A stretch of DNA of 64,000 nucleotides from Diacronema lutheri. Lineage: Eukaryota > Haptophyta > Pavlovophyceae > Pavlovales > Pavlovaceae. Below the pieces are notes generated by a model, which saw nothing but the letters and a program-made list of their open reading frames with translations, did no database searches and had not been told where the DNA came from. Position 1 is the stretch's first letter; each line of letters begins with the position of its first letter. This document shows positions 11,601 to 21,727 of this stretch, in pieces. The stretch covers positions 124,001 to 188,000 of the forward strand of contig JAGTXO010000015.1 of NCBI GenBank assembly GCA_019448385.1, given 5' to 3'. Made by a program: the position numbers and the translations under genes.

Positions 11601-12991
11601 TCGCGCTCGGGGCCAAGATGCAGACGGGCAAGGCGCAGCGATTCAAGGACGCGACCATCGGCTCGTTCGCCGTCATCACCAAGGGCGATGTAAAGGACGC
11701 GTACCTCAACTCGTCGCTCAACGAGGACGAGCGGCCGCTGCACAGTTTGCCCCAAGGATACGTGACCAAGACGGTCGCGCCGTCCGGCTACAAGGTGGTC
11801 GGGCGGAGTCTCAAGGCGCACCCAGGCCTTCGGCAGTCGGGGCGCGCGTGGCATCGGCTGCACCGATCGTCGCTGCTGGCGCTCGGCTTCGCCGAGGCGC
11901 CGTCTGCCCCGTGCATCTACGTCAAGGAGACGGCACCGGGCGAGTACCTCATCGCAGGAGGGTTCGTGGACGACCTCATCTTCCTCAGCCTGACGCGCTC
12001 GGCGCGCGCGATCGAGGAGCTGGCCGCGAGCCTGCGGCCGCACTACGAGATCAAGCTGTCGGCGAGGCTCGACAAGTTCCTCGGCGCCATCTTTGAGACG
12101 TGGTCGGACGGCATTTACATGCACCTCGGACCGTACGTCACCGGGCTGCTCGAGCGCTTCGAGGCGACGACAGGACAACCGGCGCCGACGCCGGAGGTCG
12201 AGGCGCGATCGCTCGTGCCGTCAGACGACGACGACGACGAGCTGCTCTCGACGGAGGACAAGCTCATGTACCAGTCCATCACGGGAGGGCTGATGTTCGC
12301 GATGGTGACGTGCCGACCCGATCTTGCGCACGCGGTGAACATGCTGGCGCGGCGGATGTCGAGGCCGAGGGCCGTCGACCTGCACGCCGCACGTCGCGTG
12401 CTGCAGTACCTGCGCGGCACCGAGCAGCTCGGCTTGCTCTTCAAGTACGGAGAGCACGCCGAGTGCGCGACGCTGCGCGCGTTCGCCGACGCGGACTGGG
12501 CCAACGACCCCGTGCAGCGCAAGTCCACGACCGGCTACATCGTGTTTTTCAACGGTGCGCCGATCTCGTGGCACAGCGGCTTGCAGAGCACCATCTCGCT
12601 CAGCAGCTGCGAGGCGGAGTATGTCGCATTGAGCGAGTGCTGCCGAGAGGTCGACTACCTCCGGAGCATCATCGACTTCCTCCACCAGCCGTCGGAGTCG
12701 CCGACGGAGATCTTTGAAGACAACCAGGGGACGATCGATCTCGTCAACAACCCGGTGCACCACCGGCGCACGAAGCACGTCGAGGTCAAGTACCACTACG
12801 TGCGCGACGCGCAGGAGAAGGGTCGGATCGTTGTGAGCAAGGTGCACACCTCGCTCAACCACGCCGACATCATGACGAAGGCCACAGACAACGCCACGTT
12901 CGCTCGCCACGTTACGAGCTTCATGGTTGCCCGCCGCTGAGTGCGTTCTGCGCGCGCGCGCGCCGCACGCACGGTGCGCGTCGAGGAGGGG

Positions 12992-13251
12992 TGTTGGCAT
13001 TGTGTCTGTGCTGCATGTGTGAGTGTGACTGCATGTCCGTGTGACACACACGACGGATCCCACTGGTGGCCGGCGAAACGTTTCGCTCGCGCCTTTTGGG
13101 CGATTCGGTGTCTGAACGACGACGGAAAGAAACGAAGACCGCGCTCGGCCAGGCCGAGCACTAGGTGGCGCTCGACTCGCCTGGTCCGCCCATCGGGGAC
13201 AGGGAGTCGGAGTGAGCTACTGCGTCGACAAGTTGATCGGGAAGTCTAGCA
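12992..13251 (+). repeat. 3' LTR of the Copia element
   Basis: 260 bases, preceded directly by the polypurine tract and followed by CACGG. It contains an extra segment of about 50 bases (near 13021-13072) relative to the 5' LTR. Confidence 0.9.
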
Positions 13252-13256
13252 CACGG

Positions 13257-13679
13257 TATGCCGCGGCTAGCTCCGTAGCGAAGGGTGTCCGGCTGGCCGC
13301 GCCCTCCACGGGGTGCACGCGCACTCGGCGCGGTCCGGTCAGTCAGAGGGCCTCAGCTTGCGCGATGCCAGTTGCGATCCCCCCCGGAATCCGCCATTCT
13401 ATTCTACTGGGCATCAATCACCCGAGCCCTTCCGGTCGCCCGCATTCTGGGGTCGGACCCTCCGTCGGCCCGGCTCGGGCCCTCCGTCCGCCGCGCCCGC
13501 TCGACCCCGAATTCTACTCAAATCGGCCGGTCAGGAGGGGGGTCTCGGTCCTAGGCTCGTCCTTAACCGCGCCCGACCCTTCGAGCGCTCATTGGCTGGC
13601 TTTTAACCCTTGATTGTACGACCCGGGTCGTACTCTCAGCCGTACACTGGCCGGACCAGCCCGGACCGCGCCGTATATA
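13257..13679. repeat. Inner 420-bp end segment of the left arm, with perfect palindrome
   Basis: This non-coding segment is shared with 53479-53902 in the other arm, with more differences than the outer arm shows. It contains the perfect 18-base palindrome GTACGACCCGGGTCGTAC (13616-13633; 53525-53542 in the mirror) and repeated CCCTCCGTC words. It ends at TATATA, which marks the arm boundary on both sides. Confidence 0.75.
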
Positions 13680-13706
13680 ACAGGCGGGTCAGCAGGAGGG
13701 GCGTGA
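13680..13706 (-). repeat. Fragment resembling the 3' end of the short interspersed repeat
   Basis: On the minus strand, CCCCTCCTGCTGACCCGCCTG immediately outside the left arm boundary matches the 3' part of the repeat copy at 20135-20283. A 21-C run follows at 13759-13779. Confidence 0.4.
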
Positions 13707-13794
13707 CTGGTCAGGGTGAAATGGAGTGAGGAAATGGAGACATTGCACGCAGAGCGCGCCCCCCCCCCCCCCCCCCCCCTTCCCCTTGCCGCTG

Positions 13795-14644
13795 CTACTC
13801 GGCCGCGGCGCGCACGGTGGGCGAGAGCGCATGCCGCCCATCCCACGTCGCGTACTGGTACTGCACGCATGGGGGCTGCTTCGCCGGCTTGGCCGCACCG
13901 GGCCCACTCGGCGCCGTCTCCCATGGCCACAGCAGAACGAGCAGGACAAAGGCCGTTTGGAGCAGGGGCAAGAAGAGCTGCTTGAGCTTGCGCAGCCGCG
14001 CCTGATGGCGCCGCCGCCGCTCCTCCAGCTGCATCAGCCAAAGCAACGCCTCGCACTGCAGCCGCTGCACGTGGTCGTCGCGCACGTGCTCCTTGCAGTC
14101 GGAGCAGCACGCGTCGGCGGCCGCGCCGTGCGCGCCCGGCGCGCCGGCCGCGCGCGAAAGGCCGCAGCCGCAGATGGCGCGCCAAAGCGTGCCGTCGTCC
14201 GCGAGCGTGTTAAATGACTTGCTCACTTGCGCTGCGCGCGCGCGCGCGCGCGCACGAGGCGCACGGCGCGGCGCACGAGTGAGCCCAACCGGCTCGGCGC
14301 TCCGGTGCGGCGCAACACGAGCGGGCGCGCGGCGCGCGCGCGCGCGCACCTAAGCTGCAGAGGGACTGTGCGGGCAGGGTGGAGAATATCCGGAGCAGCA
14401 CGTCCTGCGGCAGCTCGGCCAGGTTTCTGACGGTCGGATCGTAGCCGAACCGCAAGCCAAAGATCGCGTCGACGACGACGTGCCGCGAGACGTGGCGAGA
14501 TGTGATGACGAGAACGGGCGCGGGCGCGGCGGACGAAACGTCCGGCTGTGCGCCGTCGTCGCCGGCGCCGCGCTCGTGCAGCGCGCGGCAGCTGCGCACG
14601 ATGTGCTCGACGAGGTGGCGGGTGGCCGCGCTGACGTGCAGCAT
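13795..14644 (-). CDS. F-box protein with C-terminal membrane helix
   Basis: Two exons (14644-14350 and 14231-13795) give 243 residues. The intron 14349-14232 starts GTGCGCG and ends GCAG. Joining restores an F-box at residues about 84-125: LAELPQDVLLRIFSTLPAQS, then SLAQVSKSFNTLADDGTLWR across the junction. F-box proteins present substrates to SCF ubiquitin ligases by binding SKP1. A Cys-rich stretch (CCSDCKEH) and an amphipathic helix follow. A hydrophobic helix LFLPLLQTAFVLLVLLW lies near the C-terminus, suggesting membrane anchoring, which is unusual for the family. The start MLHVSAATRHL is the first good Met; an upstream exon is possible. The domain call is firm; the substrate is unknown. 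Confidence 0.75.
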
Positions 14645-15094
14645 GGCGGAGCAAGTCCCTGCGGAAGACAAAAGACGTGCGGACTTCAGTTTGGAAGTTG
14701 GAGTGTCGGCGACCAAAGCTGCTGAGCGGCGGGGTCGACGTCGGCGGCGAGCGGCGGCGCGCGTGCGCCTAGCTCGACGAGGAGATGATTGGCATGCAGC
14801 TGGCCAGGTGAGTTCGATGCAGGCGCGCCTCAACTCGCTCCCGCCGATACGCGCGCTCGGCTGGCCTCGCCAATTGCTGGCAACGTTCTCGCACAACGCC
14901 GTCCGCGCGCGCCTGCGGCGGCGTGGACGGCGTCTGCTGGGCGGATACCGGTGCTGGGTGGCAAGGCGCGTAGAAGTATTTGCTTCTGCCGCGTCCTGTT
15001 GCGTCCTTGCCGTCCCTGCCGTCCCCGCTGCCCGCGTGCACGGATTCGTCGCCCAGACTTCGGACGTACGCTGCGCATGGTCCGATGCGTCGTA

Positions 15095-15127
<33 letters not shown>

Positions 15128-16118
15128 CCCCCCCCTTCCTTCTTTTGCTCGCTACGTTTGCTGCGCCTCGGACACGTGTACGCCCACCCTGCTGACTCTC
15201 GCGGAAGCCAAACGTTCGGAAAACGCCGAGACGCGCACGCCGCAGGAGCAGCACGCGCGATGCCGGCGAGCGAGAAGAGCGCCGGCCTTTCACGGAAGGG
15301 GAAAGACACCCTATAGGAGGAGTGGCCTTGCATGCAGTCTCGTCAAGCCCTGAGGCCGTGTGGCCCCCACCGGACGACGAAGCGCCGCCGACCGGATCAG
15401 GCCCAAGGTCATCGTCAGGGCCGCGCGCCCCGCAGGCGCCCGCACATCCCACACACCTCCCGTCCACCTGCTCGGCGCGCCCGCGGCGCGACGTGGCCGA
15501 GGCGAGCACGGGCCACAGGCCACTCCTCCGGGATCACAGCAGGAGCGACAGCATTTGGCCCTCCCGAGCGCGACAACGCGCGCCTTGAGGCGCTGTGCGG
15601 CGACGGCGACGGCCGCGGCGGACCCCTGAGCGCGTACACGCGCGCCACAAGTGCTGGGTGGTCGTGGCGACGTCGGCAGCCCCCTCGAGCACGGCAGCGT
15701 GTGCCCCGAGGTGCTCAGTCACGTCTTGAAGCAGGCGAGGCGCTCAGTGCACGCGCAAGCCCGGTAGTGAGGAAAAGAGAGAGGCATGGCTGATGACGGT
15801 CACGTGCATGTGAAGAACATCGAGCGCGAGCAACTTGACGGTCAACCGCCGAGGTCGCACGGCACGAGAAATGGCCGCGCGCGCCGGCCCTCGGCGGAAT
15901 GGCCGCGCGCGCCGGCCCTCGGCGGCCCGCAGCCGGCCGCGCCATTCCTCCACACTCGAACGACAACGTTTACAATTACATACCTCCTCACGGGAAATTA
16001 AAATGATGCTTCTTAACGTTGTCGTAATGCCAGCCATGGCTTGACAATGACTTTGCGAGTGCCTGAACGGGGTTAAGCACGCTCGCCGCGGGTCAGATTC
16101 CGTGGGCCCCCGAGCACG
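14645..16118. other. Gene-poor stretch with repeat copy, C-run and small tandem repeat
   Basis: I see no convincing gene. It contains a diverged copy of the short interspersed repeat (about 14991-15197), a 30-C run (15096-15125) and a tandem duplication of about 28 bases (two AATGGCCGCGCGCGCCGGCC units, 15870-15925). Open frames here are Arg/Pro/Ala-rich and look like GC-driven chance frames. Confidence 0.5.
14991..15197 (+). repeat. Short interspersed repeat, copy 1 (diverged)
   Basis: It shares with copy 2 the order GCCGTCCC..CGTTCCCGCTGCC..GCGTGCAC, then TTTGCTCGCTACGTTTG and CCTGCTGAC. A C-run has expanded inside it. The ends are unclear and no flanking duplication was found. Confidence 0.45.
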
Positions 16119-18891
16119 ATGCGCCTCGCGCTTCTTGTCGCGGCGCTCGTCAGCACGCTGGTCGCCGTCGGTGTGCTGCTCGCCGCTCAGCATAACGGCA
16201 CTGGCAACCGCGAAAACTCGCGCGACGCGGCTGCAGGAGTAAATGGCTCCGGCGAGCGCCTCTCGGCCGACGTCGGCGCATTCTTCTCGGAGAACGCGGA
16301 GCAGGTGTTCGGCACGGCATCGCATGAGCTGGCGTCGCTCGTCGACAAACTCGGCCTTGACGCTGACGTTGACGCCGGTGCACGGAACTGCTCGGCCATC
16401 ATTGCACGGGCCAAAACCGTCAACACGAACACCGCCGAGACCCTGAAGACCGCGGTGGACGTGAGCTCGAGCTACAGCCTGCGCGACTTTTTCGGCGGAT
16501 GCACTGGGTCGGCGTGCACGGGCATGCCGGTCGGGATTGCGCACAGCGGCGGTGGCTGGAAGGCTCTGGCGCAGGTGAGCGCGCAACACGCGGCGCGCCA
16601 CACACGCCGCGAATGCAATCGCCCGCAGCCCTTTGCAGCTGCCGCCAGTTGCGCCTCGCGCAATGTTACGCCTGCGCGCGATTGCGCGCCGCCGCCGCCG
16701 CCCGATTCGCCGCGCGCGGCGCATGCGCATGCCCGCGGTGTTTGCCCACCGCCGCCACGCCCGCATGCAGCACATGGGCGTGGCTCGTGGCATCATCGAC
16801 CAAAAGCTTGCCCAACCCGAGGTCATCGCGAGCAACAGCGGTGGCACATGGTTCGTGGCGCTGCTCGCCTACTCGTCGCGCTTCTTTGCGGCCGTACAGA
16901 GCCCAACGGACGCCAGCGGGAGCAACTCCATCGGCAAGGCGTACAAGGACTTCATGGCAGCGTACGCAACGCTTCTCGGGCCAGGCGACGACGCCGTTGA
17001 CCTGAGGTTGAATGAAAAAGGATGGCTCAAGAAACTCCTCGAGCTGCTCGGGCAGCTGGACTTGATGCGCAAGTATGGCGTCTCTTGGGCGTCCTTCATC
17101 CACGCAATGTCTGTGCTTTGCAACGCCGCGCGCGTGGCGTGCATCCAAGCGCGGCTCACGTCGAGCATACAGCGTGACTCTGCTGCCACAGAATCGCGCT
17201 CGCGCAGCGCCTGCACGGCGATGAGCTCATGTGGAAGCTCCGGCGCTGCGATCCATGCCCCTGTTGCGCCAGGTTCGATGCGTACCAGCCGGGCTTCGCC
17301 GCGGGAGAGGCATCGCGCCCAACAAACCCGCTCCTCCGTGGCAAGAGCGCGCTCGCGTTCGAGGTCGCCCTTGACCCTGGCGCCTTTCTCGACGGCATGA
17401 ACGGCAATTCAGCGGAAGACTTTCTTGTTGGCAAGGTGGCGCTACAGGTCACGTCGTCTACTCCGTCCGATGTGGTGCACGCAGCCCTGCCCTTCTACTA
17501 CGTGACGGGCGCGGAAGGCGCAGGCGTGCTTGTGCCCCTCGCCCAGCCCGACTCTGTGTTCATGGTCGGCCCGCTCCCGCCGATGCGGGCTCCTCTGCGC
17601 TCCGCGCTGCCCCCTGTGCCGTCGACCGTGGCCTCCATCAGCGCGGGCAGCTCCGCAGCTTCGGGCATGGTGGGGTCGCAGGTGCTGCTACAGCAGGCGG
17701 TGGACTACCGCGCGTGCACTTCTGATGCGCTGTTCGCCCTGAACGATGATCGCGAGGCGTGGCCGATCGTCGGCGTACAGAACCTCGCGCCGTACGCGTG
17801 TCGCGCGCCGGCGCTTCCTGTTACCATCTCACACGGGCGCCCTGCAGCTCCATTCTGTGCCCCCCCTGTGAACTTATGCCTGCTTGCAGTGCTGCGCGCG
17901 CCCTTGCCCCGAGCGCTGCGATGAGGCGGCCTCGCGCACTTGCGCGTCCTGCGCACAGCATGAGCCCCTTCCTTCTGTCGTGATCCTTCTGCCCCCTCCT
18001 GCGCCTCCGCCATGCGCCGTCGCCAGGTGCGCGAACGGCTCGCCCCTCACGTGCAATTTTCCGAGCGGCCGGATGTTGGACGGATGGTACACAGACAACC
18101 TTGCGCTTACCGCGACGCTCGCAAAGCTGCAGCACGAGCATCCAAGCGCGCGCGAGTTTCGGCTGGTCGCCTCCTGGGCAAACACATGCCTCGGGAACCT
18201 GACCCTGCATGATTGTGCCAAGGACGACCGATCGGTGCGTGCAGCGCAGACAGGAGTTGCGCCACGCGCGCCTGCGCCGTGCGCCGTGCTACCGCCTTAC
18301 CGCGCCCGCCCGCCCGCACGCCGCTCGTGCGCGCGCGCAGCTCGAGCAGCTCTTTGCCAACCTGCCGATTGCGCCGTCGGGCGCCAAGTACCCGAGTCAG
18401 CCGGGCGAGCTGTACACGGAGGTGTTTCCAGGGCCGACACTTGGGACGAGGCGCTTCTCGGCGCAGGTCTTTGCCGAGGCGCTCCCTCAGGAGTGGCAAG
18501 CGCACGGCCCATCCAGGTTCCGCACGCTCACGCTGAATGTGACGACGGTCGACAATGCGCCCTTTGGTGCGCTGCGCGCGCGCTCGGCCGCAGACGCTCG
18601 AGCGCGCCGATGCTCAGCCCCCTTCACCCCCCTTTCCTTGTTTCGCGTGACTCCTCCCCGCTCCGCCTTTCCATGCTTGCTGCAGGCATCAAGGGCGGCA
18701 CGCGCGTCACCCTCCTCGTGCTTGCGGGCGACTTTGGGTCCACCTGCCCGACCACAATTACACCAATCGTGGACCACGCGGCCGTCATCGCGTGCGCAGG
18801 CCTGGCCGACGGCATGCGCGCGTTCCTTGCCGGGATGGATCCGGACGCGCCGATCGGCTCGTACGAGACGGGCGCGATCGCGTCGCCATAG
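16119..18891 (+). CDS. Cytosolic-PLA2/patatin-like lipase 1, six exons
   Basis: The model has exons 16119-16574, 16771-17133, 17208-17797, 18027-18234, 18339-18566 and 18685-18891, giving 683 residues with frame kept throughout; the second intron is the least certain. The N-terminus MRLALLVAALVSTLVAVGVLLAA is a signal peptide or anchor. The lipase core begins VGIAHSGGGWKALAQ joined to HMGVARGII, and the nucleophile motif is SNSGGTW, equivalent to the SGSTW of cPLA2. A candidate catalytic Asp lies in LDGWYTDNLAL (exon 4). Family members hydrolyse acyl chains from phospholipids; the substrate here is unknown. A second gene of the same family, with a different N-terminus, is at 45676-49678. The downstream neighbour, a desaturase, is convergent, with about 217 bases between. 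Confidence 0.7.
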
Positions 18892-19108
18892 CTTGCACAA
18901 CACGAGGCGCGCCGGAGAATGCCGCGCGACGGACCAGAGCGCCCAGGGTTGGGCGAGGTCTGGAAACCCCACCCCACCCCCTCCACCCTCCCGATGTACC
19001 GACCTGCGCTGAGTGCATGTGTGTGTGTGCGCGCGGCACACCGTCCAGTGCCGCGCACTCCGCGGTAGAAACGCGGCCCCCGTAGCTCGGCGTCGTGAAC
19101 GCGCCTGC

Positions 19109-20044
19109 TCAGCGCGCCGGTGCGCCACTCCGCGCGAGGGCTCGCGCGCGCACGTCGTCGCCGCCCTTCTCCTCACGCCAGCAGTTGGCCTCGACGCCGG
19201 TCGCCGCGTAGACGCGCGCCTCGAGCCAGCGGTAGAAGGGGATCGGGTTCGCGACGCCGAGCAGGATCGCATAATGCGCGTCGAACGGCTGCGCGTGGTG
19301 CAGCAGGTGCGTGCGCCGGCTGAGGACGAGGCGCGAATTTTGAAGCGCGAGCTGCCACGGCGCGAGCTGCGCGGGCAGGCAATGGGACCAGCGGTGCAGC
19401 TCTTGCGCGAGCACTTGCGTGTAGAGCGTCGCGGCGAAGAAGGCCGCGCCGACCGGCGGCAGGCACGCGGCGCCGAGCGCGACGGCAGGCAGCGCGGTCT
19501 TCGCAATCTTGTGCACGTTGTTATAGAAGGAGCGGTATGTGATGGTCCACGGCGCCTTGTGGTGGCCCTGAAAGGCGGCGCAGACCGTGCCGACGAGCGG
19601 CGTGTTGATGTCGCCGTAGTTGTCCGTCGCCCAGTGGATGAGCGACGAGAGGAAGTCGCCGAGCAGGAGCGCGGCGCCGAGCGCGAGCGCGGTCGGCGCG
19701 GGCGCGACGAACGCGGCGCGGCAGACGAGCGCGAGAACAGCGCCGCTGCACGCGAGCGTGTACACCACGTGCATAGGCAGCGTCTCAAGCGTGTCGCCTG
19801 GGATCGCCAGCTCGGGCTGCGGCCCGGCCGTGCGCCCGCGCGCGTCGCCACCGTTGGCGCGCGCGTCGGCGATCGCGGCTGTGCGCGTCGGCGGCTCGTG
19901 CCCCGTGTTGAGGGTGGGGCGCGCGCGCAAGTGGCACGGTGCCGAGCGCACTGCCGCGCGCGCGGAGCCCGTGACCAATCCCACCGCCTGCGCGCAGGCG
20001 AGGGAGACGAGGAGGAGGGCAACCGGTCGGAAGTACAGCGGCAT
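19109..20044 (-). CDS. Kua/TMEM189-FAD4 family membrane desaturase
   Basis: This 311-residue protein has no intron. The start MPLYFRPVALLLVSLACAQA gives a signal-type N-terminus; an upstream Met 17 codons earlier is possible. Histidine motifs follow the family order: SLIHWATDNYGD, FQGHHKAPWTIT, HRWSH, and SRRTHLLHH near the C-terminus, with hydrophobic segments between them. Relatives are plasmanylethanolamine desaturase of animals (PEDS1) and plant plastid FAD4, which makes trans-16:1 phosphatidylglycerol. The FQGHHK.PWTIT wording and the signal-like N-terminus lean towards the FAD4 side in an alga, but this does not settle the substrate. It is divergent from the zinc-finger ORF, with repeat copy 2 between them. 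Confidence 0.8.
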   Translation of the reverse strand: MPLYFRPVALLLVSLACAQAVGLVTGSARAAVRSAPCHLRARPTLNTGHEPPTRTAAIADARANGGDARGRTAGPQPELAIPGDTLETLPMHVVYTLACSGAVLALVCRAAFVAPAPTALALGAALLLGDFLSSLIHWATDNYGDINTPLVGTVCAAFQGHHKAPWTITYRSFYNNVHKIAKTALPAVALGAACLPPVGAAFFAATLYTQVLAQELHRWSHCLPAQLAPWQLALQNSRLVLSRRTHLLHHAQPFDAHYAILLGVANPIPFYRWLEARVYAATGVEANCWREEKGGDDVRARALARSGAPAR

Positions 20045-20124
20045 CGTGCGGCTTCGAACCCAGCAGGCGCTTGTTTCCGACGGGCCCGGGGCCACCCGCC
20101 GTTACCCCAGCTGAGATATAGCGC

Positions 20125-20293
20125 ATATAATTCTGCCGTCCCGGCCGTTCCCGCTGCCGGCGTGCACAGGGTCGACGCCCTGATTTCGGCCTGATGTTGC
20201 GTGCGCCCTTTCGCTCGCTCCGTTTGTCCAGCCTCGGCCCCGTGCGCGCCCCTCCTGCTGACCCGCCTGTAAGCGTCGTTAGTATATAATTCT
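20125..20293 (+). repeat. Short interspersed repeat, copy 2, with target duplication
   Basis: A 149-base insert (20135-20283) is flanked by the 10-bp direct repeat ATATAATTCT (20125-20134 and 20284-20293). It contains TTTCGCTCGCTCCGTTTG, CCTCGGCCCCGTGCGC and CCTCCTGCTGACCCGCCTG, shared with the copies near 15 kb and 26.9 kb. Length and duplication size suit a SINE or other short retroposon. No clear pol III boxes or poly(A) tail were seen. Confidence 0.6.
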
Positions 20294-20590
20294 CGGCTAT
20301 CGGGGGGGGGGGAGGTATGCGACGCATATGCGTCCGCATATCTGGGGTCGCCGCGGAAATGTCAGTGTGGGCGCTTGTCAAAGACACGAGGTGGCCTGTG
20401 CAAGTAAGGAATTTAAAGTTAGCGCCTCCGAAAAACATTATTTTTCGGAAAATAATTGAAGCGGAGATCGCCGCCAGTGAAAGCACGATGGAGGAGATCG
20501 ACCCGGAGTTCTTCGCGGCGCTGGCCGGCGACAGCGCGCACCCGCACTCATCGGCCATCCCTGCCGTTCTAGCCGGCGCTTTGGTCGCGG

Positions 20591-21616
20591 TTGACCGGCG
20601 GCTGCCCGTTCCGCGTCGGTGACCAAGTGATCGACGAGGTCCTCGACACGGGCCTGGTCACGTCGCTTTGCTCGAGCGACGAAAGCTACCGCGGCCCTGG
20701 CGGGCACACGAGGGTGCGCTTTGACAATTCGTCACATGGCGAACGCTGGCGCACGTGGGGTCATCTCTCGCGTGCGTCTCGCCCTCCCGAACCCGCTCTC
20801 AAACTTTCCGCCAAGCGCAAGTCCGCGATGATCGATTTTTTCGCTCCTCGCCCGCTGTGCGCGGCGAGCGGCGCAGACGGCGGCTACAGCGGCGGTGTCG
20901 GAATTGACTCATTGTCAACGGGCCAGTCTTTGCGCGCGGACCCCGTGACGGGCGAGCTGTTCTGCGTGGCCTGCTGCTGCAAGGTCACCAATGCAGCGCA
21001 CCTGGTCTCGCAGCACATACGCACGCAGAAGCACAGGCAAAAACTGATCAACTTCACCCAGCGCAAGAAGGGAGAGCGCATATGCCCCGCATATCTTGCG
21101 CATATTCCGAGCCTGTGCAAGATATGCGATCCCGCGACGGCCCAATTTTCGCATACCATATTCCCCTTTTTTCAGCCTATATCTCAGTTTGGGCAACCAC
21201 CCGGCCACCCCACCCCTCCTCTCCGCCGGACTGCGGCCGCCGCGCAGCGCGCTCCTGCCTTCGCCAAGCTCAGGGCTACGAAAGTTACACCGCTCACCGC
21301 CGCTTGCGATGTGCGCACGCCGCTCTCCTCGCAGCTTCTCCCGCCTCACTGCATCCGACCCTTCCCTGAATCCCCTGCTCCAGAGTCCAGACTCCTCCTC
21401 AGTCCTCCTCCTCCCTCCCCTGCGCTCGCCTTGTATGGCGAGGCATGCACGCGCTGGGGTGTGTGGTCTGCGGTGGCTTGCGGCGTGGGCGCACACACAG
21501 CGACGCGCTTGTACCGTGCCGCTCTGACATTTTTGGCCTCAAACCGTGCCGCTCACGCGGCCGAGGACACTGCCCAGCCCAGCCACGAGGAAAACATCAA
21601 ATCAAAACAGTCATGA
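20591..21616 (+). CDS. Zinc-finger protein fragment, possibly transposon-derived
   Basis: The frame starts MTGGCPFRVGDQVIDEVLDT. A plausible upstream start, MEEIDPEFFAALAGDSAHPH at 20488, lies in another frame, so the 5' part is frameshifted or spliced. KSAMIDFFAPRP resembles a PCNA-interacting FF motif. A zinc finger follows (LFCVACCCKV, HLVSQHIRTQKHRQKL, C-x2-C then H-x5-H), of the kind found at the N-termini of some transposases and some U1-type finger proteins. After about 21060 the sequence becomes AT-richer and the frame looks non-coding although it stays open to 21616. No catalytic domain is present. It is either a decayed DNA-transposon gene or a host gene with unseen introns. Confidence 0.4.
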   Translation: MTGGCPFRVGDQVIDEVLDTGLVTSLCSSDESYRGPGGHTRVRFDNSSHGERWRTWGHLSRASRPPEPALKLSAKRKSAMIDFFAPRPLCAASGADGGYSGGVGIDSLSTGQSLRADPVTGELFCVACCCKVTNAAHLVSQHIRTQKHRQKLINFTQRKKGERICPAYLAHIPSLCKICDPATAQFSHTIFPFFQPISQFGQPPGHPTPPLRRTAAAAQRAPAFAKLRATKVTPLTAACDVRTPLSSQLLPPHCIRPFPESPAPESRLLLSPPPPSPALALYGEACTRWGVWSAVACGVGAHTATRLYRAALTFLASNRAAHAAEDTAQPSHEENIKSKQS

Positions 21617-21727
21617 AAAAACACTGGCTTTCGATTTCATCTCGTGTCAAAATCAATAAAGCGGAGAGGCGAACAGGCGCGAGTGCCCCGCCGACGCGTG
21701 GCCGCGCCTCGGGCGCCGCGGCGAGCG

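Larger units (their letters stand above)
8428..13251 (+). mobile_element. Ty1/Copia LTR retrotransposon, broken (about three breaks)
   Basis: This 4.8 kb element starts TGTTGG and ends CTAGCA at each LTR, with a 5-bp target duplication CACGG at 8423-8427 and 13252-13256. Parts in order: LTR 8428-8637; gag-like region about 8640-8900; aspartic protease with LIDSGSEKN near 8950; integrase with HTDGGTS and NGVAERAIRSLK about 9600-10380; a linker with short tandem repeats about 10550-10980; reverse transcriptase with an FVDD box about 11310-12150; RNase H with DADWAND and SSCEAEYVALSE to about 12940; polypurine tract GAGGAGGGG at 12983-12991; LTR 12992-13251. The order protease-integrase-RT-RNase H is diagnostic of Copia. 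I saw no clear tRNA primer site. The LTRs are about 98% alike outside one indel of about 50 bases, so the insertion is fairly young, and it is younger than the arm duplication. Confidence 0.95.
1..13679. repeat. Left arm of large inverted repeat, interrupted by a Copia element
   Basis: Positions 1-8427 and 13257-13679 are the reverse complement of 62329 down to 53479. Left and right coordinates sum to 62329-62332 outside the Copia insertion and to 67158 inside it; the 4829-base shift equals the element plus its 5-bp target duplication. The inner end is the TATATA at 13674-13679. The outer end runs off the window, so the true arm may be longer. The two arms differ by scattered substitutions and by homopolymer lengths (32 G here against 18 C at the outer end, 17 against 20 further in), so they are not one sequence read twice. 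Confidence 0.95.
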
